From Gilliamella sp. N-G2 (GTDB lineage: Bacteria; Pseudomonadota; Gammaproteobacteria; Enterobacterales; Orbaceae), in assembly GCF_002142215.1 (NCBI RefSeq), contig NZ_NAST01000008.1:1-64000 (forward strand): 64,000 nt of DNA, given 5' to 3'. The translations under genes and the position numbers were made by a program. Below the pieces are notes generated by a model. The model saw only the letters and a program-made list of their open reading frames with translations. It made no database searches and had not been told where the DNA came from. Positions 54,350 through 63,975 of the stretch are shown piece after piece; the first letter of the stretch is position 1, and the number at the start of each line of letters is the position of its first letter.

Positions 54350-54928
54350 TTATTGGTTAAGATAATTTTTAATAAAATTGAATTTACGAGCTACATAAAT
54401 CATATCTTGAAATTGTTGTTGGGCTGATTGATCCGTTTTTTCAATCCACGCTTTAATAATAGGGTTATCTTTAAAAGTTGGATCAGAAGCATAGGCGTAT
54501 AAATAAGTTTCAATGATTTTAATTTCAGTAAATTTTAAATCGACTAAATAATGATAAGCAGCCAATAATCGCTGAAATAATTGCGCTGATTTTTCATTAG
54601 GTAATGAAATATGTTCACGTTGCATATTGGTAATTAATTCATTGATATAACTATTTTCATCAACATGATAAATTGTTCTGTTTAAAAGTATTTCTTCGGC
54701 TAATTTTTCAGCAAAGTCTTGAGTTATTTTAGCTTTTTGTTCTACCGTTAATCTTGAGTTGCTATTAATTGTTTTCTGTCCGTCTTCGATCGCTTTCCTC
54801 GCTTCAATATCACTGCGTGAAGGGTTGAGATCAGGATCATATTTTATTACAGCAATAATTGCCGCAGTATTAACTAGAATTTTAGTTGCATCTAACAAAG
54901 TAGATTTATTGTTTATAATTTTAACCAT
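54350..54928 (-). CDS. hypothetical protein
   Basis: This 192-aa protein has a hydrophobic stretch near residues 14-32 (ATKILVNTAAIIAVIKY) and is otherwise helical, with SRSDIEARKAIEDGQ and repeated charged helices. ATG 54928 is preferred over 54940. I recognise no family. It lies 35 bases downstream of the Imm52-like gene on the same strand, so the two may form a toxin-immunity-type accessory unit; that is a guess. Confidence 0.55.
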   Translation of the reverse strand: MVKIINNKSTLLDATKILVNTAAIIAVIKYDPDLNPSRSDIEARKAIEDGQKTINSNSRLTVEQKAKITQDFAEKLAEEILLNRTIYHVDENSYINELITNMQREHISLPNEKSAQLFQRLLAAYHYLVDLKFTEIKIIETYLYAYASDPTFKDNPIIKAWIEKTDQSAQQQFQDMIYVARKFNFIKNYLNQ

Positions 54929-54962
54929 TTTAATTCTCAAATTTTTATATTAATGTCATAGA

Positions 54963-55703
54963 TTATAAATCGTGTTTCATTGGTAAAAGATCTGCTTCTC
55001 GCAATTTCAATTCCACACTATACATAGTTTTAATATCATTAATATTTTGTCTATTAGGAAAATGATCGAATAAAACAATGACAGTACCAACATGGGTATT
55101 CTCTTTTATAATTGGTATTAATTGATAAACTTCTGGATAATCCTTATGTTGTAGTGGACTAGGTATGTAAGCCATTAAAGATAAGTTTATGCGTGGAGGA
55201 AAAATATAAATTGAACTAGGAATTTCTCTACTATTCATTGTAATAAAGTTATGGCTAAATTTTTGCGCTAATCCAGTTATAAACGATGCCATTTTATCAA
55301 TAATTTGTTTACTTTCAGGTAAATTAAAATAGAAACTAACGGAAGATTCACCCGCCTGAAAACCTTCGATAGCTTTGTATCCGGAATAGGACATCAGATT
55401 ACAATTAGATAATTTTTGACTATCGGCAAAAAAAAATAAAACACTGTCTCTTGTTTCGATTTGTTTACAAGCTCGCGATAGTTTTTTTAATCCATATTCG
55501 GTAAATCCTTCAGGACTATAAATTAAAGCTTTGGGCTTACCTTTGGCTGTACTTCGATCTGGGTACCAATGGGCATTGTTATCTATACAGTATTGATAAA
55601 TATTTAATATGTCATGTAGTTGTTGATTAAGATCGGTAAATACAATTTGCTGCATTCTGGGAAGATGAATTTTAATATCAAATTGCGTCATGTTTGTTTC
55701 CAT
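54963..55703 (-). CDS. Imm52-like immunity protein
   Basis: This 246-aa protein resembles the Imm52 family of polymorphic-toxin immunity proteins. The similarity I see is the N-terminal FDIKIHLPRM, the middle SVSFYFNLPE, INLSLMAYIPSPL and the ending VYQLIPIIKENTHVGTVIVLF followed by ELKLREADLLPMKHDL. Start ATG 55703 has AAGGA 7 bases upstream. No matching toxin gene is visible in the window. Family call is from memory of the pattern and should be checked. Confidence 0.6.
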   Translation of the reverse strand: METNMTQFDIKIHLPRMQQIVFTDLNQQLHDILNIYQYCIDNNAHWYPDRSTAKGKPKALIYSPEGFTEYGLKKLSRACKQIETRDSVLFFFADSQKLSNCNLMSYSGYKAIEGFQAGESSVSFYFNLPESKQIIDKMASFITGLAQKFSHNFITMNSREIPSSIYIFPPRINLSLMAYIPSPLQHKDYPEVYQLIPIIKENTHVGTVIVLFDHFPNRQNINDIKTMYSVELKLREADLLPMKHDL

Positions 55704-55780
55704 GTAAACATCCTTATTTTTTATCTTTCATTTTTACAAATTAATCATAACATTATTTATCTTTAAAAATGAAAGTAATT

Positions 55781-56372
55781 TTACTTATCATTTTTTAAGT
55801 TTGATAAGCTAAGATTTGACGATTGAATCGTTTTAATTAGGTTTAGATAGATTGATTTGTCTGTTTCGAATTGAGTTTGCACATCATTTTTATCAGAATT
55901 AGCATATTTTTGATTAAATACTGCACCAATTAACACGATTTCACCCTGAATATAATCTTTTGATAACATAGCGAAGCTTAAATCATTTACGATCAAAGTG
56001 AGATTTTTTTATTATATAAATTTGGTATGAGTTTTCTGGTTATTTTACCATTTAACAGACATACCGTATCTCCATCATTTATGAATGATAAACATCGCAT
56101 AATAAAACTAATATCAGAGAAAAAGTTTTTGGCTTCATAGTTTGATTTTTGATGAGATTTATCAAAACTATCTTTAGGTTGTAAATATATGGCCCCACCA
56201 AAGGATCGTTTAAGATAACCTTGTTGTTCTAAATAATTTAAATCTTGTCGTATAATTACATCAGATACATTAATAATTCAGATAATTCATCAACTTTAAC
56301 TTCACCTTGCTTTCTAACTATTTCGGTAATATCTAATTGTCTTTTTAACAGTGAAGTATTTCCTTTAGCCAA
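55781..56372 (-). pseudogene. DeoR-family transcriptional regulator, frameshifted and truncated
   Basis: Read with two single-base corrections, the minus strand gives a DeoR-type winged helix (LAKGNTSLLKRQLDITEIV, then VKVDELSELLNVSD, IRQDLNYLEQQGYLKRSFGGA) and then the DeoR C-terminal sugar-binding start (NDGDTVCLLNGKITRKLIP, IVLIGAVFNQKY). One A is missing near 56269-56274 and one in the seven-A run at 56004-56010 (as read on the minus strand). The protein also stops at about 197 codons, short of the usual 250. The start looks like TTG 56372 behind AAGG. It may once have controlled the sugar operon at 48060-51706. Confidence 0.75.
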
Positions 56373-56680
56373 TTTTATTTACCTTTTTAAAAATTATGTG
56401 TTAATGAACTATACAAAACAGATTATTAAATACTTGTGCAAATAAAACTTAAAGTTGAGATATGTTGCACGTTACTAAATCAGAAATAATCCTTATTAAT
56501 ATCAGTATAATGAATTAGTTAATTATAATGATGCATACATAAAAATAATATAAAGCAAATTATTTCATTTTTATTATTACTAAATTGAAAGATTAAATAT
56601 ATATTTAGCTTTATTATCAGCTTTATTTTGTATAAATGGTGAGCTAACATTAGTTAGAAGCTAATAAATGTGAATACGTT

Positions 56681-57106
56681 ATGATTAAAAAATTAACCAA
56701 TATACAAATTTATAACAATACAATCATCATTGATGGCCATGAAAGTAAGGTGCATGTTGATGGAACTTGCTTAGAGGCTGCTCTATTAGTGGATGACAAT
56801 TATATTTTGTTATTTGTTACTTTTGATTGTCCATTTGAAGAAATTTTAGCTATTTATTTATTTGATTTACAACAAAATCGAATAATTGATAAAGCGAAAA
56901 TATATCAAATGTATTATACAGATTTTTTTAGTGATTTAGTGATTCTTTCAGAAAATAAGCTTTCTTTTGATTTTCTGATCGAAGGTGGTTGGACATTAGA
57001 GTTATTTGATAAACCGAAAAGATCGCTAAGGTATTTATTTCCAACATTATTGGTGAAGCGACCATTTTCATTAACGAGATACTTTAGTATAAAAAATAAT
57101 GTTTAA
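56681..57106 (+). CDS. hypothetical protein
   Basis: This 141-aa soluble protein is rich in aromatic and aliphatic residues (LLFVTFDCPFEEILAIYLFDLQQN, LSFDFLIEGGWTLELFDK), suggesting a beta-rich fold. The ribosome site is weak. I recognise no family. Its setting among an immunity-type gene and gene fragments suggests an accessory or immunity role without proof. Confidence 0.5.
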   Translation: MIKKLTNIQIYNNTIIIDGHESKVHVDGTCLEAALLVDDNYILLFVTFDCPFEEILAIYLFDLQQNRIIDKAKIYQMYYTDFFSDLVILSENKLSFDFLIEGGWTLELFDKPKRSLRYLFPTLLVKRPFSLTRYFSIKNNV

Positions 57107-57325
57107 TGCCAAACTAAAATTATTAACATCCGGTCCTATGCCTATTTATAAATAGAAATCTTACCCTAAACTAATTTGTCTATTAACGATTTCGATGAGG
57201 ATATCGAAATTATCCATTAGCATAAAATATATAATCTTTTAATAATATTGCTACGCGTTAAAAGATGATAGTACTTATCTGGTTAGGTTAATAAATTCAG
57301 TTAAGTTGATAATGGATAGAATTAA

Positions 57326-57598
57326 ATACCAAGTATTACAATTTATACTTCAGAAAACCATAAGATTGAAAATGAAGCTTTTTCTGAATTTTCAATTTGT
57401 TTAAAACAGTTACCCCCCAAATTGTTGAAACCCAAAGATGATAATATACACATCACTTATTTAACAAGTGATATCGGTTATGGAAGACCGATCTATTTTG
57501 AAGACAAATTAAGAAAAAAAGTTTTTCGTAATCAAGAGGTCATGAAGGTATATCTACATCAAGTTGATTTATTAATTAGAGAAAAAGATAGGTATTAG
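57326..57598 (+). pseudogene. gene fragment without a start codon
   Basis: An open frame of about 90 codons reads TSENHKIENEAFSEFSICL, later DIGYGRPIYFEDKLRKK and VYLHQVDLLIREKDRY. No ATG, GTG or TTG start with a ribosome site precedes it; a TAA closes the frame at 57323. It looks like the C-terminal part of a lost gene. Family unknown. Confidence 0.45.
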
Positions 57599-57665
57599 AG
57601 CTAGAATTCGTTGTTTTTTGTATGACGTCGACTATATATTTGCTAAAAATTAAAGGTTACTAACT

Positions 57666-57914
57666 ATGAATAACGAATTTTCAAAGAAAAGAACTAGGAA
57701 ATATTTTAGTTACAGCAATTAGTGATGGTTATTTGAATGTTAATTTTGATTTACTGGCAAATATTGATATTGCAGAATGTGAAAGAATCCAGCGAAATGC
57801 TTATCAAAAAAAACTAAATGCCGTGCATATCAATACATTTTAGTTCAAAAACAAGGAATGAATATTTTAATTGATGCAGGTGCTGGTGTGGTAAAAGGGT
57901 GGTTGAGGAAATAA
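57666..57914 (+). pseudogene. metallo-beta-lactamase-fold hydrolase, N-terminal fragment with frameshifts
   Basis: Frame-corrected, the sequence reads MNNEFSK, then ELGNILVTAISDGYLNVNFD, INTF, LVQKQGMNILIDAGAG. VTAISDGY, then HINTFLV and ILIDAGAG are the opening strands of many MBL-fold hydrolases. One extra base lies near 57684-57690 and one T is missing at 57838-57841. It stops at 57914, before the HxHxDH metal site. It is a dead fragment. Confidence 0.7.
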
Positions 57915-58053
57915 ATCTGATATTTCCAATTAGAATATAGATATAATTTTTTAATATTATCCCAATATTTTAACAACATTTATAATGTTATAACTTAATA
58001 TTAAAATTAGTTTATTTACTTGATAGACTAATTTGTCTTGATAGGGAGTGATA

Positions 58054-58878
58054 ATGAAAAAATATATTTACCTGATTATGTTGTTGGGGTTTGCTTTAAT
58101 TGGTTGTGACAATAAGTCAGAATCAGCCAAAGAAAGTCAGCAAGACAAAAAAGAGATCGTAGTTGGTTTACCTCCTAGTATGCATAATATCATGATGGAA
58201 AAAGTTGTTAAGCCAGCTTTAGAACAAAAGGGTTATAAAGTTAAATTGGTAAATTTCAGCTCTCTTAGAGACTCAAATACTGCTTTAGTCGAAGGAAGTA
58301 TTGATCTTAATGCTGCACAACATCAAGCTTATCTTGATGTATATAATAAAGAAACTAAAAGTGATCTTGTTTCTTTAGTTCATATTCCTTCTATTTCTGC
58401 TGCGCTTTTTTCTCAACGACATCATTCCATTGATGAAATAGCTAATGACCAAACAATTGTCATTCCAAATGATCCTTCAAATAAGGCAAGATCATTATTA
58501 TTCTTGCAAAGTTTAAATTGGATTACGTTAAAACCTGAAAGTAAATCAGGGACATTAGATTTAAATGACATTGCTGACAATAAATATAATTTGAAATTTA
58601 AATCCATATTATCAGAATTAATTCCTAGAACTCTTGGAGAAGTTGATTATGCGATAATGCCAGGTGGCGTAGCATGGTTAAGTAAAGTTCCGGCGGATAA
58701 TGTTTTAGTGCAAGAGAAGTTAACACCTAATCTAGAATTAATGGTCGTAGTAAAAAAAGAAAATTTGAACAGCAAATGGGCTCAAGAGGTGAAACAACTT
58801 TACCAATCAGATGTGCTTAAAAAATTCATTAGTGAAGATCCTGATGCGAAAGGTCGCTTTATTTGGCCACAACAATAA
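58054..58878 (+). CDS. MetQ/NlpA family substrate-binding lipoprotein
   Basis: This 274-aa lipoprotein has a lipobox ending LIGC (Cys near 18) and the NlpA/MetQ fold: EIVVGLPPSMHNIMMEKVVKPALEQKGYKVKLVNFSS, GSIDLNAAQHQAYLDVYNK, VIPNDPSNKARSLLFLQ and YAIMPGGVAWLSK. Members bind methionine or similar small compounds for an ABC importer. No MetN or MetI gene is adjacent, so it is an orphan binding protein. ATG 58054 follows GGGAG. Confidence 0.87.
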   Translation: MKKYIYLIMLLGFALIGCDNKSESAKESQQDKKEIVVGLPPSMHNIMMEKVVKPALEQKGYKVKLVNFSSLRDSNTALVEGSIDLNAAQHQAYLDVYNKETKSDLVSLVHIPSISAALFSQRHHSIDEIANDQTIVIPNDPSNKARSLLFLQSLNWITLKPESKSGTLDLNDIADNKYNLKFKSILSELIPRTLGEVDYAIMPGGVAWLSKVPADNVLVQEKLTPNLELMVVVKKENLNSKWAQEVKQLYQSDVLKKFISEDPDAKGRFIWPQQ

Positions 58879-58892
58879 TAAAACAATCATTT

Positions 58893-58931
58893 ATAAACTA
58901 TCTTAGTAACAAATTAGGATAGTTTATTTTG
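58893..58931 (+). terminator. terminator of the MetQ-like gene
   Basis: ATAAACTATC (58893-58902) pairs perfectly with GATAGTTTAT (58918-58927), followed by TTTGTTG. Confidence 0.85.
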
Positions 58932-59120
58932 TTGTGTATAACATTGTATATTTACAAATAATTAAAATAAATTTTTTTTTATGTTGTCATAAAATCAATG
59001 ACTCCATTTGGTTAGTGTATTTTTCATAAATAGTATTGAATTTTAATAATTAATTCTCAAATTTTTTGTGTTAAGATGCCCTACTTTGATGTAACAATTA
59101 TATAAAAGTTGTTGAATGTA

Positions 59121-59588
59121 AGGAAACATTTAATAAAGTTTAAGTTATCTTAAATGATGAGCAAACGGAAAGTGAACTTCCAGTAAAAGTCAATAATGAT
59201 TTATTTATTGAAGCTAAAGATCACAAATGGAATCAAGCTATTGGTAAAAAAGTTCAAAAGATATTACTGAAAACATTGGTTCAAATGAATTTTATCAAAT
59301 AGTTATAGTGAAAGTGAATATTTGAAGTATTCAAAAGATGAGTGAATAGAAGATAAAATTAGTTATGCTCCTAATAGAACTAAAAAATTATCTGAAATTA
59401 ATCAAGATGTATTTCCGAAACCTGATTTAGAAGGCATAAGATGTGATGAAGGCCAAAAGGATTTGCTAGAAACATTAGATAAATGATAACAACTTTTCAC
59501 TTTAACTGGTATTGATTTTACAATTAATTATGAAAGATTAAGGGATATGATAGCATGCATGCCTTACTTGATTCTAAAAAATTTTAAA
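59121..59588 (+). pseudogene. dead copy of the tandem lipoprotein family
   Basis: The reading frame pieces parallel the middle and end of the next gene: ELPVKVNNDLFIE, KLSEINQDVFPKPDLEGIRCDEGQ, and LFTLTGIDF. There are several stops and frameshifts, and the signal peptide and first 100 residues are gone. A promoter-like TTTTTTGTGTTAAGAT, also present before the two intact copies, lies just upstream (about 59062-59077). Confidence 0.85.
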
Positions 59589-59713
59589 AGATCAAATTTT
59601 AAAAAGTAAAAGTAATTAAATCGTATAATTAAGTTTATTGAATTTTACTTTTTGTGTTAACCAGATTTATTTTTTTATGTTAAAATTTACACTCTTTTAA
59701 TAAAATTGAATAA

Positions 59714-60652
59714 ATGAATGTGATGAAAAGTTTAAAGTATTCTCTTATATTAGCTTGTAGTATAACACTCTGTAGCTGTTTTAATGGTCCAACTTCAGAA
59801 GTTCGTCCAATTGATAATCCTACTAATAATGAAATTAAATTAGTCATTGATGGTAAAGAAATTGCCATTCCTGCTAACACTAGAATTAACCATACTTTTG
59901 AATATGGTAAGCATAATATAGCTTATAATAATGAGTCATTTGAGATTGTTGTGAAACCTGTAAAATTTAATGGTCATGGTTTTATTAATCCAACCCAAAG
60001 TAATTATATTCTACATACTTTTATTTATGCTACTGACAATACCAGTGATGAAACTTATGACAAATTGTATGAGAAAACACTTAACAAAATTGAAGTTAAT
60101 TTAAACGGTCAGCAAGTAGAAGTAGAGCTACCTATAAAAGTGGTCAATGATTTCTTTATTGAGGACCGAGATAATAGATGGGATTACTTTATTGATGAAA
60201 ACATTCCCGACGAAATTACTGAAAATATTAATAAAAATCAATCTTATCAATCTCGTAAAATTAAAATGTATCGTGAAAGCGAATATTTGAAGTTTTTGAA
60301 AGATGATGGATACGAAGATGAAATTAGTTTTCTTAATAAACCTAAAAAACTATCTGAAATTAATCAGTATGTATTTCCGAAACTTGATTTAGAAAGCATA
60401 AGATGTGATGAAGGTAAAAAATATTTGCTTGACACATTAGATAAATGGCAACAACTTTTCACTTTAACGGGTAGTGACTTTGCAAGTAAATATGAAGGAT
60501 TAGGAGGATATGATGGTATGTATGCCTTACTTGATTCTAAAAAACTTTGTCCTGAAGATAAAGATCCTGAACAAACTTATTCCAAAGCCATTAGGCCTTT
60601 AGACGATGCTTTAACTAATGGACGTGATATGTACTTTTTTATAATAAAATAA
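59714..60652 (+). CDS. lipoprotein of a tandem family, copy A
   Basis: This 312-aa protein has a lipobox ending LCSC (Cys near 22) and a mature domain shared with the next gene: RPIDNPTNNEIKLVIDGKEIAIPANT, HTFEYGKHNIAYNNESFE, GFINPTQSNYI, VELPIKVVNDFFIE, and a Cys-containing C-terminal part (IRCDEGKKYLLDTLDKWQQLFTL). ATG 59714 or 59723 may be the start. The family is unknown to me. Its duplication and decay pattern suggests a fast-changing surface or periplasmic function. Confidence 0.75.
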   Translation: MNVMKSLKYSLILACSITLCSCFNGPTSEVRPIDNPTNNEIKLVIDGKEIAIPANTRINHTFEYGKHNIAYNNESFEIVVKPVKFNGHGFINPTQSNYILHTFIYATDNTSDETYDKLYEKTLNKIEVNLNGQQVEVELPIKVVNDFFIEDRDNRWDYFIDENIPDEITENINKNQSYQSRKIKMYRESEYLKFLKDDGYEDEISFLNKPKKLSEINQYVFPKLDLESIRCDEGKKYLLDTLDKWQQLFTLTGSDFASKYEGLGGYDGMYALLDSKKLCPEDKDPEQTYSKAIRPLDDALTNGRDMYFFIIK

Positions 60653-60694
60653 AATTTGAAAATTTCTTTTTTTAAAGATCAAATTATAACAATC

Positions 60695-60734
60695 AAAGGC
60701 ACTAAATCTTACAATTAGATATAGTGCCTTTTAA
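60695..60734 (+). terminator. terminator of lipoprotein copy A
   Basis: AAAGGCACTA (60695-60704) pairs with TAGTGCCTTT (60722-60731), then TAATTTTT. Confidence 0.88.
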
Positions 60735-60800
60735 TTTTTCTTTTAACAACATCACTTTTTTTATGTTAAGATTTGTATTCTTGTAATATAAACTAAATAA

Positions 60801-61736
60801 ATGGATGTTATGAAAATATTTAAATATTCTCTGCTTTTGTTATGTAGCCTTTCTTCGGTTGGTTGCTTTGAATCAAGCACTACAGGGAAATCTGTAAAAC
60901 GTCTGATTGATAATCCAACAGACAAGGAAATAAAAGTAGCAATTGATGGTAATGAGTTAGCTATTCCCGCCAAATCAAGCGTTAAATATGAATTTGAATA
61001 TGGTAAACATCAGTTGACTTATAATGGCCAATCATTAAACTTTTTAGCTAAGCCCTCAACATTTAATAACACTGGATTTATCAATCCAACTCAATCCAAT
61101 TATTATATGTATCGAACATATTATACGAATAGCCAAGAAAATTACGAAAGTAGAATTAAAGAATATCTTAAAACGTTCCAAGTGACTATCAATGGTGAAC
61201 CTCATGAGATAGAACTTCCAATTAAAATTATTAATGATGTATTTATTGAAAGAAATGACGATAGATATGAGGATACATGGGATTATGGCATAGATGATAA
61301 ATTACCAGATGAAATAAGAAGTAAAGGTATTACTAAAAAGGATAAATTGTTTCGTGAGGCTGATTTTATTGATTATCTAGCTGAATCTGAGGAAGATCTT
61401 AAGACAATACAATTTCCAAACCAACCAAAGAAATATGCTGATTTAACTAAATATATTGTTCCCAATATTAATTTAGATAAAATTAAATGTGATGAGGGGC
61501 GAGAATTTGTAAAACAACATTTAGCTGATTGGAATAACCTTTTCACCTTAAAAGGAGATGATTTGACTAAATTATATAATCAAATAAAATCCGATAAAAC
61601 TTTCAGAACAAAACACGATATCATGAGAAGATGTGTTGGAGATATAGATCCAGAACACACATATATGTATGCTACTAGAGAAATTGAATCGGCATTAGAG
61701 GATAGTGATGAATTAAATCTTATTATTATTGAATGA
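60801..61736 (+). CDS. lipoprotein of a tandem family, copy B
   Basis: This 311-aa protein has a lipobox ending SVGC (Cys near 22). It aligns with copy A along its length: RLIDNPTDKEIKVAIDGNELAIPAKS, EFEYGKHQLTYNGQS, GFINPTQSNYYM, ELPIKIINDVFIE, IKCDEGREFV and LFTLKGDDL. Identity looks well under half, so this is an old duplication. The same promoter-like TTTTTTATGTTAAGATTT precedes it. Function unknown. Confidence 0.75.
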   Translation: MDVMKIFKYSLLLLCSLSSVGCFESSTTGKSVKRLIDNPTDKEIKVAIDGNELAIPAKSSVKYEFEYGKHQLTYNGQSLNFLAKPSTFNNTGFINPTQSNYYMYRTYYTNSQENYESRIKEYLKTFQVTINGEPHEIELPIKIINDVFIERNDDRYEDTWDYGIDDKLPDEIRSKGITKKDKLFREADFIDYLAESEEDLKTIQFPNQPKKYADLTKYIVPNINLDKIKCDEGREFVKQHLADWNNLFTLKGDDLTKLYNQIKSDKTFRTKHDIMRRCVGDIDPEHTYMYATREIESALEDSDELNLIIIE

Positions 61737-61771
61737 TTATTTCATTATTGATTGATAATATATTATATGAT

Positions 61772-61802
61772 GCACCTAATTGAACAATTAGGTGCTTTTT
61801 TC
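61772..61802 (+). terminator. terminator of lipoprotein copy B
   Basis: GCACCTAATTG (61772-61782), loop AA, CAATTAGGTGC (61785-61795), then a T-run. Confidence 0.95.
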
Positions 61803-61973
61803 TTGGTAAGTAAAGAATTTTTTAGATAAATATTTTCAGTATTGAAAGTTGTTAATTGGCACAATTTGTAAATGATTTTATTGATATAACTCACATAAAT
61901 TACAAAAAAACTTTTGGTTAAGTTTAAATCGATATAGTATTAATCTGATATTAATAATAGAAAGGAATATCTT

Positions 61974-62873
61974 ATGAATAAAACTAAGTTGAAAATTGTC
62001 GCATTGATTAGTGGGATTATCCTTAGTACCTCTAGCGCTTTTGCCTCACTTGATGATGCCAAACAACTAAAAATTATTAGTTATAATGTTTATAATGGTA
62101 TGAAGTTAGATGAGAGTGAAGGGAAACAAAAATATATTGATTGGGCCAAAGCACAAGATGCCGATATTATTGCTTGGCAAGAGATGAATTTTTTTACTCG
62201 TGAAAAACTTGAAAAATTTGCAGCCAGTTATGGACATAAATATGCGGTACTTTTAAAAGAATCACCAGAAGATGCTGCTTTTTTCCCTGTAGCTATTACC
62301 TCTAAATATCCAATAGTTAATGTTAATAAAGTCGTTGATAATTTGTGGCATGGGGCACTCTATGCAGATATCGGAAATTATCATTTTGTCGTTACACATA
62401 TGAATCCATTTTGGACTGCTAAACGAATTGATGAGATTAATTTAATTATCGATTCAATCAAATATAGTCGTGATCCTAAAGGGAAATGGATAATTGCCGG
62501 AGATTTGAACTCATTTTCGCCAGCAGATAAATCTGACTATGATAAAAGTACCCTTTTAGAGGATATTAAAGAAAAGCAAAAGAAAAGACCAATTTTAGAA
62601 AATCTGGTTGATGGTAAACTAAGTTATACTGTACAACAAAATCTTCTGGATGCTGGTTTTATTGATGCATTAAAAATTAAACATAAAGAATTTGTGGCAA
62701 CTGCACCAACTAAAGTATTTTATGATCAAGCATCAGTTCCATTACGCTATGATTATATCTATGTTTCACCACCACTTAAAAATAATGTCATTGATGTTCA
62801 AGTAATAAAAGATGATTTTACGGATAAATATTCCGATCATTATCCTGTCCAGATGATCATAAAAAATGATTAA
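61974..62873 (+). CDS. secreted endonuclease/exonuclease/phosphatase family protein
   Basis: This 299-aa protein has a signal peptide (cleaved after AFA, about residue 24) and the EEP metal-dependent fold: ISYNVYNG, IIAWQEMN (catalytic Glu), VVTHMNPF, IIAGDLNS (Asp/Asn pair) and the final YSDHYPV (catalytic Asp-His). It is secreted, so it could be a nuclease, phosphodiesterase or sphingomyelinase-like enzyme. I cannot choose. AAAGGAAT precedes the ATG. Confidence 0.85.
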   Translation: MNKTKLKIVALISGIILSTSSAFASLDDAKQLKIISYNVYNGMKLDESEGKQKYIDWAKAQDADIIAWQEMNFFTREKLEKFAASYGHKYAVLLKESPEDAAFFPVAITSKYPIVNVNKVVDNLWHGALYADIGNYHFVVTHMNPFWTAKRIDEINLIIDSIKYSRDPKGKWIIAGDLNSFSPADKSDYDKSTLLEDIKEKQKKRPILENLVDGKLSYTVQQNLLDAGFIDALKIKHKEFVATAPTKVFYDQASVPLRYDYIYVSPPLKNNVIDVQVIKDDFTDKYSDHYPVQMIIKND

Positions 62874-62913
62874 TATTAATCGAACTTATTTATATAAAAG
62901 ATATTGATAGATT

Positions 62914-62938
62914 AAACGGGCAAAAGCCCGTTTTTTTT
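62914..62938. terminator. bidirectional terminator between the EEP gene and cmoB
   Basis: AAACGGGC (62914-62921), loop AAAA, GCCCGTTT (62926-62933), then T-run; cmoB ends from the other side. Confidence 0.93.
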
Positions 62939-63006
62939 ATTGTGTTTATCTATTTTAAAAGCCGAGAAAAATAACCGTTACTTTTAATCCAAACGAGATT
63001 AAAAAA

Positions 63007-63975
63007 TTATTTTCTTGCAACAAATACTGCTCGCATTGGCGCAGGATAACCTTCTACTGTTTTGGATAAATCGTTAGGATCTAAAAATTCCGCTAATGAA
63101 TCGGATTCCATCCATTCTGTTTTGCGTTGTTCATCCAATCTGGTTTTGGATATATCAACCATTTTTATATCTTTAAAACCACATTTATGTAACCAATTTA
63201 TCATGGTTGGTACTGATGGAATAAAATAGACATTTCGCATTTGAGCATAACGTTCACCAGGCATTAATGCTTGATGTTCGGTTCCCTCAATAACCAGTGT
63301 TTCTAGTACTAATTCGCCACCATCAACTAATTGATCTTTCAATTGATAAAGATGATCAAGCGGTGAGCGACGATGATATAACACTCCCATTGAAAAAACC
63401 GTATCAAATGCGTTTAATTTTGGTAATTCTTCAATGCCTAATGGAAGTAAGTGAGCTCGCTGGTCATTGCCCAATAGTTTTCTTATTGCTTCAAATTGGC
63501 ATAGATAAAGCGCCATAGGGTCAATACCAACAGCAAGTTTAGCTCCTGCACCAATCATACGCCATAAATGATAACCGCTATTGCAGCCAACATCGAGAAC
63601 TGTTTTACCTTCTAAATTATCGATATGATTAATCAATCTTTGCCATTTCCAGTCGGAACGCCATTCAGTATCAATATCAATACCATAAAGATGAAAAGGG
63701 CCTTTACGCCATGGCATCATAGTTTTTAATAATTGTGTGATACGTTGCTGTTCGCCAGAAGATAATGGTTGCTCTGTTTTTGCGGTTACGCTATGTAATA
63801 GATCAACTTGAAAAGGGGTAATTGCAGGCAAGTGTTTTATACTATTTATCCATTGACTAAAACGGTTATCTAAATTTTGTTTTTGCCAATTAGCCAATTG
63901 CGCTGGTAAAACTTCAAGCCAATTTTTAAGCTTATTTTTTGCGATAATTTGGTAAAAATCACCAAAATCAATCAT
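63007..63975 (-). CDS. cmoB: tRNA U34 carboxymethyltransferase CmoB
   Basis: This 322-aa protein (E. coli CmoB has 323) transfers a carboxymethyl group from carboxy-SAM to 5-hydroxyuridine at tRNA position 34. Seen are [26 protein letters not shown], the SAM motif [15 protein letters not shown] (about residues 124-138), [20 protein letters not shown] and [10 protein letters not shown] at the end. ATG 63975 follows AAAGGAAAAC. Its usual partner cmoA would lie outside the window. Confidence 0.95.
   Translation of the reverse strand: MIDFGDFYQIIAKNKLKNWLEVLPAQLANWQKQNLDNRFSQWINSIKHLPAITPFQVDLLHSVTAKTEQPLSSGEQQRITQLLKTMMPWRKGPFHLYGIDIDTEWRSDWKWQRLINHIDNLEGKTVLDVGCNSGYHLWRMIGAGAKLAVGIDPMALYLCQFEAIRKLLGNDQRAHLLPLGIEELPKLNAFDTVFSMGVLYHRRSPLDHLYQLKDQLVDGGELVLETLVIEGTEHQALMPGERYAQMRNVYFIPSVPTMINWLHKCGFKDIKMVDISKTRLDEQRKTEWMESDSLAEFLDPNDLSKTVEGYPAPMRAVFVARK

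Noticed and set aside
56245-56445. 66-codon plus-strand frame near 56300
   Set aside because: It is antisense to the broken DeoR gene, whose HTH is recognisable on the other strand.
58025-58038. AGAC-TAATTT-GTCT before the MetQ-like gene as a MetJ box
   Set aside because: MetJ sites are tandem AGACGTCT-type 8-mers; this is a single split inverted repeat.
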